Below, in pieces: positions 1 to 7,716 of a DNA stretch of 64,000 nt. The position numbers and the translations under genes are program-made. Each line of letters starts with the position of its first letter. Within the stretch, counting starts at the first letter, position 1. Source of the stretch: JBBSJZ01 sp041751935 (GTDB taxonomy: Bacteria > Planctomycetota > Planctomycetia > Pirellulales > Pirellulaceae); the NCBI GenBank assembly GCA_041751935.1, contig JBGSIA010000225.1:1-64000 (forward strand), read 5' to 3'. The notes below the pieces were generated by a model. The model was not told the origin of the DNA and made no database searches. It saw nothing but the letters and a program-made list of their open reading frames with translations.

Positions 1-572
1 CCTTAGACTGAGCTTCAAGGGATAGCGGACCGACAGAAAACGCATAGCCGTTCAAGGTGCCCAGCCAAGCGTCTCAGTTCAACGTCCAAACTATCCCGCG
101 GTTCCGCTACGCTCCACGCGGGATAGTTTGTTATTCGTTCGTCACGTGCTGCAAATCGTAATGCTCAACGCCAAGTAGGGTAGCTTAATTCAAGGCTCAT
201 GAGAGTTTCGCAATACACCGGCTGTCCATTCTATTCCCAGAATCGATACCCTGATCTTCTCGTTCAGATATCTTTCCTGGCTGGACGAAACGCGTACTAT
301 CAGCCTCACAGTCCGTTTTCGTACCTGTTCGGATATACGAAAGCGGTGGAATACGCTTACCTCGAATTCGTTGATCGCTTTCGCGTTTTACCAGGCGAAA
401 CGGCGGACGTATATTTCTGGCTGCTGGAACCTAACTATCACTACCGATCGTTCGTTTTCGGCATGCGTCTCCAATGCGATGCGTGTTGACAAGCGAGCCA
501 CTGTGCCTCACGACAAAAATCTTTACAGCGTACCAGTCCAATATGCGACCTAGCACGCAACAGCCAGAGCCT
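1..572. other. Region without a confident gene
   Basis: No reading frame here could be recognised. An open frame at 199-489 (+, 96 codons) encodes an aromatic-rich peptide with no signal peptide and no familiar motif, and it may be chance or decayed sequence. The only clear structure is the inverted repeat at 87-130. The region lies beyond the truncated end of the sulfatase remnant at 573-812, so it may contain the deletion scar that removed the rest of that gene. Confidence 0.4.
87..130. repeat. Perfect inverted repeat, 14-bp arms
   Basis: CAAACTATCCCGCG at 87-100 is matched by its exact reverse complement at 117-130, with a 16-nt loop between them. The arms are GC-rich at the loop side and AT-rich at the base, and there is no T-tract directly after the second arm. 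It could be a REP-like palindrome, a transposon-derived element or a bidirectional terminator; the sequence alone does not decide. Confidence 0.75.
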
Positions 573-812
573 TCATCGATCGCATGGAGGTGCTGTGCGA
601 CAACAAAACACGCAAACAAGAGCAGTGTCGCAATGAGCTTGAACACTGTTACCAAGGCGATTACACTCGTCGTGGTCGTCGGTGTAGATGAGAATAATGT
701 TAGGTTGAGTCTCAACATTCCGTGTGTCATTAGCATACAAAGCGGAAAGCGGTGGAAGCAGCAAAGCAATAAGGTTTGCGAAGATGCGTCTTACGTCGGC
801 AGTACTTTTCAT
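573..812 (-). pseudogene. Sulfatase N-terminal remnant
   Basis: The first 46 or so codons look like the start of an exported sulfatase. There is a short basic n-region, a hydrophobic stretch around LIALLLPPLSA, and then the PNIILIYTDDH motif, whose two aspartates are the first metal ligands of the alkaline-phosphatase-like sulfatase fold. After that the frame leaves sulfatase sequence and ends at 573. The formylglycine motif and all later domains are missing. The start codon overlaps the stop of the intact sulfatase upstream (ATGA at 812-809), so this was once the next, translationally coupled gene in the same minus-strand operon. A catalytic product is not possible. Confidence 0.7.
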
Positions 813-2320
813 TCTTGCTCTTTCCGATTCTTCTTCGATCTCAGCGCAAGTGTATCCGTCGGTGGGAGCGACTTGGCGAGTTCAGCCTTCGCAGCCGCAA
901 ACTCAGGTTTGCTGGCGAGATTATGCCATTCGCTTGGGTCGGTCGTATGGTCATAGAGCTCTTCATCACCGTTTGCGTAGCGGATGTAACGCCATCGATC
1001 AGTTCGTAGCGAATGGTTGCTTTGGCCATGCGTCGTGAGAGCAGGACGCGACCATTCAAGCGTTGGATTCTTCAGCAGCGGAACCAAGCTCACGCCATCG
1101 AGGCCTTCCACCGTCGGCAGCGAACAGAGTTCGTTCAGCGTCGGGAACGTGTCGATCAGACTGACAGGTCGCGGACAGCGAGAGTTGGTGGGAGTGACAT
1201 TCGGCGCGACGAGGATGTACGGAACTCGGGTCGACCGCTCCCAGAGCGTAAACTTGTGCAGGTGCTGCTTCTCACCCAGATGCCAGCCGTGATCGGACCA
1301 GAGGAAGATGATGGTGTTCCTGGCCGCAGGACTGGCGTCGAGAGCGTCGAGCAACTGACCAATCAGCGCATCGGCAAAACTGATATTCGCCATGTAGGCT
1401 TGCAGCATTTCACGATACTTGCCTTCACGGATCACCAGCTCTAAGTCGCCGCGGCGGTTGGCGGCCATTGCTTTGCCGCTCGACGGAAGATCATCGCAAT
1501 CGTCCTTTTTAATCACAGGCGGAATGATCTGATCGAGCGGGTACATGTCAAAGTATTTGCGGGGCGCATAGAACGGCAAGTGAGGTCGATAGATGCCGGC
1601 TGCGATAAAGAACGGTTTCTGCGGCGGTGCGGCCAAAAACTGCTTCGCCCATTCGACCAGTTTGCCATCTCCCATTTCATGGTCAGCAAGATCAAACGGA
1701 CCCCAATAAAACTCGATGGCATTATGAGGCGGTTTGCTGAACGTCCGAGCGGATTCGATCTTGTTGAGCGGGAACCCGCCGGGCCATTGAAAGTGCTTGA
1801 CGTTTAGGCCGCGACTCACTTGGTCTTGAAAATGGCTGTCGAACACTTGATCAAAATAATCGTGCCAATCGCTGCGTCGGTTGAAGCCAGGCTTGTGATG
1901 ATTCACCTTACCGCCACCAACGACGTGGTAGCCGTTGGCCTTGAAGTGGCCGGGCAGACTCCTGATTCCTGGGAAGGCCTCATGCCAGACGACATCGTTG
2001 GCATAGATACCTGTCGCGCCTGGTCTGCGGCCCGTCAACACGCTGACTCGGCAGGGATTACAGACAGGTGCAGGAACATGTGCGTTGGTAAACAGTAAGC
2101 CACGCTGAGCGAGCCGATCGATGTTCGGCGTCTGCACCTGGGGGTGCCCACCCATGCATCCAACCCAGTCATTCATGTCGTCGACGACGATCATTAAGAC
2201 GTTCGGTTGTTCCACGCCGAGACATGAGTTTCCGGCGGTGAGCATGACGATCGCAAGAACGCTGGCAAGCCAGCGATGCGAAGCACTTGATATGGTTTCG
2301 GCAATACTGCGTCGCTGCAT
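809..2320 (-). CDS. Sulfatase (iduronate-2-sulfatase-like), exported
   Basis: Full-length sulfatase of 503 aa predicted to remove sulfate esters from a polysaccharide in the periplasm or outside the cell. A signal peptide covers about residues 1-35. The metal-binding VDDMND motif lies near 46-51. The formylglycine site reads C87-N-P-C90-R91, fitting C-x-P-x-R but with Cys instead of the usual Ser at the fourth position. SDHGWHLGE in the second half is typical of iduronate-2-sulfatase and choline-sulfatase-like branches. The C-terminus has the usual RYIRYANGDEELYD strand. The gene begins 5 bp after a broken sulfatase (2326-2790) and overlaps the start of another broken one (573-812), so it is the survivor of a three-sulfatase operon. 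Substrate unknown. It needs a formylglycine-generating enzyme or anSME encoded elsewhere. Confidence 0.93.
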   Translation of the reverse strand: MQRRSIAETISSASHRWLASVLAIVMLTAGNSCLGVEQPNVLMIVVDDMNDWVGCMGGHPQVQTPNIDRLAQRGLLFTNAHVPAPVCNPCRVSVLTGRRPGATGIYANDVVWHEAFPGIRSLPGHFKANGYHVVGGGKVNHHKPGFNRRSDWHDYFDQVFDSHFQDQVSRGLNVKHFQWPGGFPLNKIESARTFSKPPHNAIEFYWGPFDLADHEMGDGKLVEWAKQFLAAPPQKPFFIAAGIYRPHLPFYAPRKYFDMYPLDQIIPPVIKKDDCDDLPSSGKAMAANRRGDLELVIREGKYREMLQAYMANISFADALIGQLLDALDASPAARNTIIFLWSDHGWHLGEKQHLHKFTLWERSTRVPYILVAPNVTPTNSRCPRPVSLIDTFPTLNELCSLPTVEGLDGVSLVPLLKNPTLEWSRPALTTHGQSNHSLRTDRWRYIRYANGDEELYDHTTDPSEWHNLASKPEFAAAKAELAKSLPPTDTLALRSKKNRKEQE

Positions 2321-2325
2321 ACCGA

Positions 2326-2790
2326 TTATGCCTCAGTCTGCGAAGATGATTTAGGTTTTCGTTTCTTCTTTTTAGGAGCATCCGTCGCTGCAGGTTCGCG
2401 TCCAACGAAGTAGTCAGGATAAACTTCCCCGGGCAGCAGATTTTCGATCAACTTGTAACGCTCGGTGCGCACGGATCGCTGCGGAAAGTAGTTCGCTGCG
2501 GAAAGTAGTTCGGTGCGGCTGCGAGCGTGTGGTATTCGGCAAAATGATGTGTTCGCCAAGGTGCCTCGCCGGTTTGAACAACGGCTGCAACGCGCTACCC
2601 CGTAGGCCTGATGGCGGTTCAACACCTGCTGCGGTTAAAAGCGTGGGCATCAAGTCGATGGTGGAAACGAGTTCGTTGTGAACCTGAGGAATGATCTTGC
2701 CCGGCCAACGCACCAGCATCGGTATGCGCAAACCGCCTTCGTAACAGGTTCGTTTGCCGCGCCGCATGTCCGCGCCGGGAACCCCAATAT
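2326..2790 (-). pseudogene. Sulfatase C-terminal half, truncated and frameshifted
   Basis: The minus strand encodes the C-terminal part of an arylsulfatase in two frames. The upstream part has RRGKRTCYEGGLRIPM and VRWPGKI, then DLMPTLLTAAGV, all standard sulfatase segments. The downstream part has VRTERYKLIENLLPGEVYPD, the terminal beta-strand. Between them a 17-bp unit is repeated (2476-2512) and shifts the frame. Taking out 34 bp joins the two parts in frame. The N-terminal half with the active site is absent: homology stops near 2790, where a dipeptidyl-peptidase remnant on the other strand begins. The gene ended 5 bp before the intact sulfatase at 2320 and was probably cotranscribed with it. 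Confidence 0.85.
2476..2512. repeat. 17-bp direct tandem repeat, 2.2 copies
   Basis: GCTGCGGAAAGTAGTTC occurs at 2478-2494 and again at 2495-2511. The period-17 match extends slightly beyond both ends. It lies inside the broken sulfatase at 2326-2790, exactly where the reading frame changes. Removing two units (34 bp) restores one continuous frame running from the SQPHR segment into SVRTERYKL. Confidence 0.9.
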
Positions 2791-2814
2791 AGATGACTAT
2801 CGTCGATATCGGCA

Positions 2815-3412
2815 GAGGTATCGAATTCGATGCCTGGATGCTGAAGCCAAAAAACTTTGACCCAACCAAGAAATATCCGCTCTTCATTTACGTTTACGGC
2901 GAGCCGCACGCGCAGACCGTATTGTACGAATGGGGGCAGCACAGATCGATTTCATTCGGGTAGTTGCTGAGTTGGGGTACGTGGTGGTGTCGATCGAAAG
3001 TCGCGGGACTCCAAGCCCGCAAGGAACGGAATGGAGAAGAGCCGTCTTCGGTAGTCTTGGTCCCCTTTCGACCGAGGAACAAGAGGCGGGATTGAAAGTA
3101 CACGTGAAACAATATACAGTCATCGACGCCGATCGAGTAGGAATTTGGGGCTGGAGTGGCGGTGGCTCAAACACGCTCAACGGGATGTTCCTTAAGCCGG
3201 ATTCTTATCATGTCGGAATTGGCGAGACCAACACGCATATTCAGATCAACGAGGGTTTAGTCGATCGCTTGATTTCTTTGGGCAAACCCTTTGAATACAT
3301 GGTCTACCCCAATCGCGATCACGGACTGCGGGAAGGCGACGGCACGGTAGTGCATGCTAGAATGCACTTTCTTCGATATTTGATTGACAATTTACCACCA
3401 GAGCCTCGATGA
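2815..3412 (+). pseudogene. Dipeptidyl peptidase IV (S9) remnant
   Basis: Decayed prolyl-oligopeptidase-family gene that would have encoded a secreted serine exopeptidase. From about 2817 the frame reads GIEFDAWMLKPKNFDP and KKYPLFIYVYGEP, a DPP IV signature, then shifts frame near 2930. The rest (2930-3412) has SIESRGTPSPQGTEW, the nucleophile elbow GWSGGGS, and the C-terminal LGKPFEYMVYPNRDHG with the catalytic His. The stretch between the nucleophile region and the terminal helix is shorter than in the family, and the segment holding the catalytic Asp is missing. The beta-propeller is also gone. Its stop codon overlaps the ATG of the sulfatase at 3409, so they were once coupled. Confidence 0.8.
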
Positions 3413-5037
3413 GCTTGATAGCAGTTGATTTCTTCCTTCGGGCCAGATACCTATCATCCGTTAAAGTGCTCGTAGCATTCGTATTTTGCCTCGTAAGCTC
3501 ATCGAATTCACTTTGGGCATCGGATCCGCCGAATATTGTATACATTCTGGCTGACGATCTCGGCTATGGCGATCTTGGTTGTTACAACACAGAGTCCAAG
3601 ATCCCTACGCCGCAGCTTGATCAGTTCGCAACACGAGGCATGCGCTTCACCGATGCGCACTCGCCATCGTCGGTCTGTACGCCCACTCGTTATGCATTGC
3701 TTACGGGACGCTATGCATGGAGAAGCAGATTGCAGCGTAATGTGCTTGGGCCATGGGACAAACCACTCATTGCTACGGATCGATTGACCGTAGGCAAACT
3801 GCTTCAGCAGAATGGGTACAAAACCGCTTGTATCGGCAAATGGCATCTCGGCCAAAACTATGCTACTACCGATGGCAAGCCTGCAGTTGGCGGAAACAAG
3901 AATGCGCTGAGCAATGCGGACTTCACCCAGCCGATTAGCGACGGCCCCATTGCACGAGGCTTTGATCACTACTTCGGCACTATCGTACCCAACTATCCCC
4001 CTTACTGCTTTATTGAGAATGATCGCACGGTTGGCATTCCTTCAGTGCCATCGGGCGGCGGCAATTTCAATATTCCTGGTCCTATGGTTCCAGATTGGAA
4101 TCTGGAGAATATCCTACCGGAGCTAACGAGCCACGCGGTTCAATGGATCGAAAAGACGGCACCGTCAAAAAAGCCCTTCTTTCTCTATTTCTCATTGACC
4201 TCACCGCATTATCCCGTTGTTCCTGCTCCCGCTTTTGTAGGCAAGACAAAAGTCGGTGCCTACGGAGACTTTGTTTATCAAACGGATTGGAGCATTGGTC
4301 AAGTGCTCGATGCGCTCGATCGAGCAGGAGTGTCGCAGAACACGCTGGTCATCTTCACGAGCGACAACGGTGCTGAGATTACGGGTGAAGTAAAGCCAGG
4401 GGCTTACGACCGAGCACATAAGTTTGGTCACTGCAGCTCAGGTGAACTGCGTGGTGCCAAACGCGATGCCTGGGAAGGTGGTCATCGAGTACCCTTCATC
4501 GCCCGCTGGCCCGACGAGATTGAGGCGGGGGCTGTTAGTGATGAAACTATATGCCATGTGGACTTTATGGCTACTATCGCTGCCATCCTGAGACAGAAAC
4601 TGCCCGACAACGCCGCTGAAGATAGCGTCAACATCCTCCCAGTTCTGCTTGGTGAGCAACTCAAGGCACCAATTCGCGAGGCTACCGTGCATCATAGTGC
4701 CAAGGGTAAGTTCGCCATCCGCCAAGGCGACTGGGTTTTGATCGACGCCCCTAGCGGTGACAACAATGGAGCCAATGGCGAACCAGCGTGGCTAAAGAGC
4801 GAACGTGGGTATACTTCGCACTCACAACCAGGTGAACTCTTCAATGTGCGCGAGGACCTCTCTCAGCGCTACAACCTTTACGCTGAAAAGCCAGAACTCG
4901 TCGGCAAGCTGAGATCGCTCCTGGTTAAATACATAAAAGATGGCCGCAGTACGCTCGGTACTCCGCAGTCGAATGACGTGGAAATTCAGCCGTATTCGGC
5001 ACTAGGCACGCCGGCCAAATCCAACAGTTCACGTTGA
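3409..5037 (+). CDS. Arylsulfatase, exported
   Basis: Complete 542-aa arylsulfatase-A-type enzyme. A long n-region leads to a hydrophobic core (about 19-34) and a signal cleavage region near WAS. ILADDLGYGDLGCY (about 47-59) carries the first two metal aspartates, and the formylglycine site is C90-T-P-T-R94. GKWHLG near 145 and the TSDNGAE segment near 320 are the expected substrate- and metal-binding elements. LRGAKRDAWEGGHRVPFIARWP is the family's conserved loop. The ATG overlaps the stop of the dipeptidyl-peptidase remnant; an internal GTG at the start of VKVLVAFVF is an alternative start with a more typical signal peptide. Length is normal and no frameshift is visible. The sulfated substrate is not deducible. 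Confidence 0.93.
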   Translation: MSLIAVDFFLRARYLSSVKVLVAFVFCLVSSSNSLWASDPPNIVYILADDLGYGDLGCYNTESKIPTPQLDQFATRGMRFTDAHSPSSVCTPTRYALLTGRYAWRSRLQRNVLGPWDKPLIATDRLTVGKLLQQNGYKTACIGKWHLGQNYATTDGKPAVGGNKNALSNADFTQPISDGPIARGFDHYFGTIVPNYPPYCFIENDRTVGIPSVPSGGGNFNIPGPMVPDWNLENILPELTSHAVQWIEKTAPSKKPFFLYFSLTSPHYPVVPAPAFVGKTKVGAYGDFVYQTDWSIGQVLDALDRAGVSQNTLVIFTSDNGAEITGEVKPGAYDRAHKFGHCSSGELRGAKRDAWEGGHRVPFIARWPDEIEAGAVSDETICHVDFMATIAAILRQKLPDNAAEDSVNILPVLLGEQLKAPIREATVHHSAKGKFAIRQGDWVLIDAPSGDNNGANGEPAWLKSERGYTSHSQPGELFNVREDLSQRYNLYAEKPELVGKLRSLLVKYIKDGRSTLGTPQSNDVEIQPYSALGTPAKSNSSR

Positions 5038-5059
5038 AATCATTAACCTGCATTGCGTT

Positions 5060-5283
5060 TTGAATTCAATCCGCAATCTTGCGGTGCCCGCCGCGACACT
5101 CTGCTGCTCTTGCATGGCTGCTGATCGACGTCCGAACGTAAGCGTGATGATCACCGAAGCTCAAGAGAGAATCTTGCCAAACCCAAACCTGAAGAAAAAG
5201 ATCATGCCCAGGAGCAGCCTGATAAAATTAACGAGTCGCTCATACTACGTAGGGCTGGGGCAATAGAGACAAAGGCAAAGTGA
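5060..5283 (+). pseudogene. Internally deleted sulfatase remnant (both ends)
   Basis: The frame at 5060 encodes a short signal-like segment followed by ADRRPNVSVMITE, which resembles the PNVLVMIADD start of sulfatases. From about 5170 another frame encodes a charged tail (LAKPKPEEKDHAQEQPDKIN) that ends in a TGA overlapping the GTG start of the next sulfatase at 5280. The picture is a gene whose first 30 codons and last 35 codons survive while the roughly 400 between are gone. The match is short, so the assignment is tentative. Confidence 0.4.
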
Positions 5284-6143
5284 TAGGTTTAGATACTAAA
5301 TTGAAAATCCTTTCAATCTTTGTTGCAATCACGGTGCTCTGTTGCGTTCACAGAATTGCATTCGCAGATCAGCCAAATGTATTGTTCATTGCCGTCGATG
5401 ATCTGAACGATTGGGTTGGTTGCTTGGGCGGACACCCACAATCGGTAACACCAAACTTAGATCGTCTCGCAGCCAGTGGCGTGCTATTTCGCAATGCTTA
5501 TTGTCCAGCACCTTCGTGCAATCCATCGCGTGCAGCGATTTTCAGCAGTCTGCCGCCTCACCAATCAGGTCTGTATCAAAATATGCAGAAGCTGTGGGAG
5601 GTCATGCCACAGGCGGAACTGTTGCCGAAATACTTTTCAAAGCATGGGTATTGGTCGGCTAGTTCAGGCAAGATGCTGCATTATGTAATTGATCCTCAGT
5701 CGTGGGATGACTATTTTCCCTCGAAAGAAAAGGATAATCCGTTTCCGCGCACCTTCCAACCTGCGAAGCGTCCTGTCAACTTGCCACGAGCAGGCAATTG
5801 GCAGTACGTCGAAACCGATTGGGCATCACTGGATGTTTCCGACAGAGAATACGGCGGTGATTGGCTGGTCACAAAGTGGATCATTGAGCAGTTAAGCAAG
5901 CCGTCGAAAATGCCTTACTTTCTCGCCTGCGGTATTTTCCGGCCTCATGAGCCGTGGTTAATTAGACTTGTATGGTTAGACGAGAATGGCAAGCGTCATG
6001 AACCTATCGTGATCGCCAGCGCGAGCCGCTACCTGATAAAGACGTTTGCTGGACACACTTTGGTACTGCTCGATGAAGACGATAAGTATATTGGTCATAT
6101 TGTCACTTCCGATACTCCAGCACGTGTGATTGTCCAATGGTAG
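5280..6143 (+). CDS. Truncated sulfatase fused in frame to VHL-beta-like segment
   Basis: GTG start overlapping an upstream stop. Residues 1-29 are a signal peptide and 30-226 are an iduronate-2-sulfatase-like N-terminal half with VDDLNDWVG, the formylglycine site C80-N-P-S-R84 and GIFRPHEPW. At W226 (about 5957) sulfatase sequence stops. The remaining 61 residues (LVWLDENGKRHE, KTFAGHTLVLLDEDDK, PARVIVQ) resemble the von Hippel-Lindau beta domain, which in planctomycetes is found attached to dipeptidyl peptidase IV proteins (from memory, not checked). The C-terminal half of the sulfatase, including the later metal ligands, is missing, so activity is unlikely. This is best read as a deletion junction that happened to stay open, though a stable product is possible. 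The neighbouring DPP IV remnant at 2815-3412 may be the other piece of the VHL parent gene. Confidence 0.7.
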   Translation: MIGLDTKLKILSIFVAITVLCCVHRIAFADQPNVLFIAVDDLNDWVGCLGGHPQSVTPNLDRLAASGVLFRNAYCPAPSCNPSRAAIFSSLPPHQSGLYQNMQKLWEVMPQAELLPKYFSKHGYWSASSGKMLHYVIDPQSWDDYFPSKEKDNPFPRTFQPAKRPVNLPRAGNWQYVETDWASLDVSDREYGGDWLVTKWIIEQLSKPSKMPYFLACGIFRPHEPWLIRLVWLDENGKRHEPIVIASASRYLIKTFAGHTLVLLDEDDKYIGHIVTSDTPARVIVQW

Positions 6144-6177
6144 GCTACTCAACCAATTCCCCAATACTCACGAGCCC

Positions 6178-7388
6178 ATGACAATAATACGCTCCATCTT
6201 TTCTATCCTGCTACTTACATGGCAAGTCACACTGATTTTCGCCCAAGGCGATATTCGCCCCGACCAAATTTTATTTCGTCGACAAGCGGTCGTGCGAATG
6301 GTCTTCGATTCCAGCCAGAATATACCATTGTCATCTCTTAAACCGGCAATGGTTCACGATTTCGAATTGATGCACCCTGAGAAACTTCCCAATACTGGAG
6401 TTCAATGGAAATCGTTCAACGGTCAGCTCACCGCTTCAGCGCCCGGCGCTGAGGCATCGTCGCTGCGTTGGGTTGGGGGATTTAATCCTTTCGCCACGTA
6501 TGACTTGGTGATCGAGACGTCAGACGGCAGTGGCTCCGTTGGGTTGGCCTTTGTCAATGCTACCAGAGAGGATTCGCTTGTAGCGGCATTGCGATTCAAA
6601 GATGGAAAACCCGAAGCGGTTACATGGAGTATGCGAATCAACGGTCAAGTTGTCATGGAGGAGGAGTGGGCTGTTCCATCGGGAATAAGCAATTCAAGGC
6701 TGACCTTGCGCGCTCAAATGTCGGCTGTGGGAGTGAATTTGTTTGTCGAGTCGAATGGTAGGTCTCATATGGTGGGGTATTCGGATTTCGCACAGCATCT
6801 GGATTTGAGAGAGCGGACGCGAATTCAGCAAATGGATTTTGCACTGCAAGCTGATTTGAAAGCCAATGCTCAAGTCACCTTTGCCGGCGCTTCAGCTCAT
6901 TTTTCACCGGGTATTGGTCAAGCCGATATTCGCGCGATCACTGATGAAGAAGGCTCGCCGCTGTTGGAAGACGGGCGATTGTGGTGCACGATGACTTTGC
7001 GAGGCCGTGCCTTGCCAGCATCTGGGAAAGCGACCAGTGGGACCACGGGTATACACGTTTGGCGGGACCAGTCGAGATGGACAGCACAGGCACCATGATT
7101 CAGAAATTTGGTAACAAGCGTTATGCACTTTTTGGAAGTGCGGATCGCAAGATCTACATTCGCAACTATCCCGATCTGACACCCGCCGGGCAATTGAGCG
7201 TGGATATGCCACCTTGGGATGATCGGAATGGAACTCGAATATGGCCCAACGTCATTCCGCTTCCTGACGGTTACCCCGCTCCCTACATTGCTCTGATGAT
7301 GGATCGCGTGAATTTTCCGGGAATGCCCAAGCCGAATTGGACCTATGGTGCCCTGTATCTATATCACGGACACCCCATACAGAATTAG
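6178..7388 (+). pseudogene. Exported beta-propeller/glycosidase-like gene, internally deleted
   Basis: The first frame (ATG 6178 to stop 7098) has a signal peptide (about 1-23) and a long beta-rich region, ending in DEEGSPLLEDGRLWCTMTLR. At about 7010-7025 the sequence jumps, within CCAGCATCTGGGAA, to another frame (6981-7388) encoding SIWESDQWDHGYTRLAGPVE, TGTMIQKFGNKRYALFGSAD, IRNYPDLTPAGQL and WPNVIPLPDGYPAPYIALMM. This second part looks like the last blades of a glycosidase-type beta-propeller (GH43/GH32-like layout). The expected middle blades are missing, so a deletion has fused the halves out of frame. An upstream ATG at 6130 overlaps the previous gene and lacks a signal peptide directly after it, so 6178 is preferred. 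Family identity is uncertain. Confidence 0.6.
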
Positions 7389-7716
7389 GTAAGAATTTGG
7401 AAATTTGGTTAACATCTGATCGACGGGCATTCATGAGTACGCGTTTGGATCGAAACTAGATACCGATGGGAATCAGTTCGTGGCTTTGGGCTTTCAGCGT
7501 CCTATTACTCGCATGCTCTGAATCGCGGCTTCATCATGAATGTCGCACAAGACGGAAATACAACTTCGATTTTCAGCGGGTTCCGAAGTCCGAGTAGCAT
7601 TGGTTGAAAGCGAATCTGCTGAGCAAGTTCCTATTAGGTGAGCGTCTCCAACATGGTCAAGAGCGGTTGGAAGCCTATCCCACGATCAAACGAGTCAGTT
7701 ATTGATCACACAATAC
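7389..7716 (+). pseudogene. Membrane-bound dehydrogenase-type remnant (7426-7616)
   Basis: Between the glycosidase-like remnant and the convergent sulfatase, two overlapping frames encode pieces of one protein. The first is IHEYAFGSKLDTDGNQFVAL. The second, in a shifted frame, is SHALNRGFIMNVAQDGN and SIFSGFRSPSSIG. Together they resemble the HEYGFG-type repeat of large planctomycete secreted dehydrogenase-like/haem proteins. A stop follows at 7616. What lies between 7617 and 7716 could not be assigned. Confidence 0.5.

Noticed and set aside
431..769. Minus-strand frame with a hydrophobic stretch near the sulfatase remnant
   Set aside because: It overlaps the remnant at 573-812 in another frame, and the hydrophobic part is its shifted reading. 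No start context suggests a real membrane protein.
1013..1444. Long plus-strand frame opposite the first sulfatase
   Set aside because: It lies entirely inside the intact sulfatase at 809-2320 and encodes no known motif.
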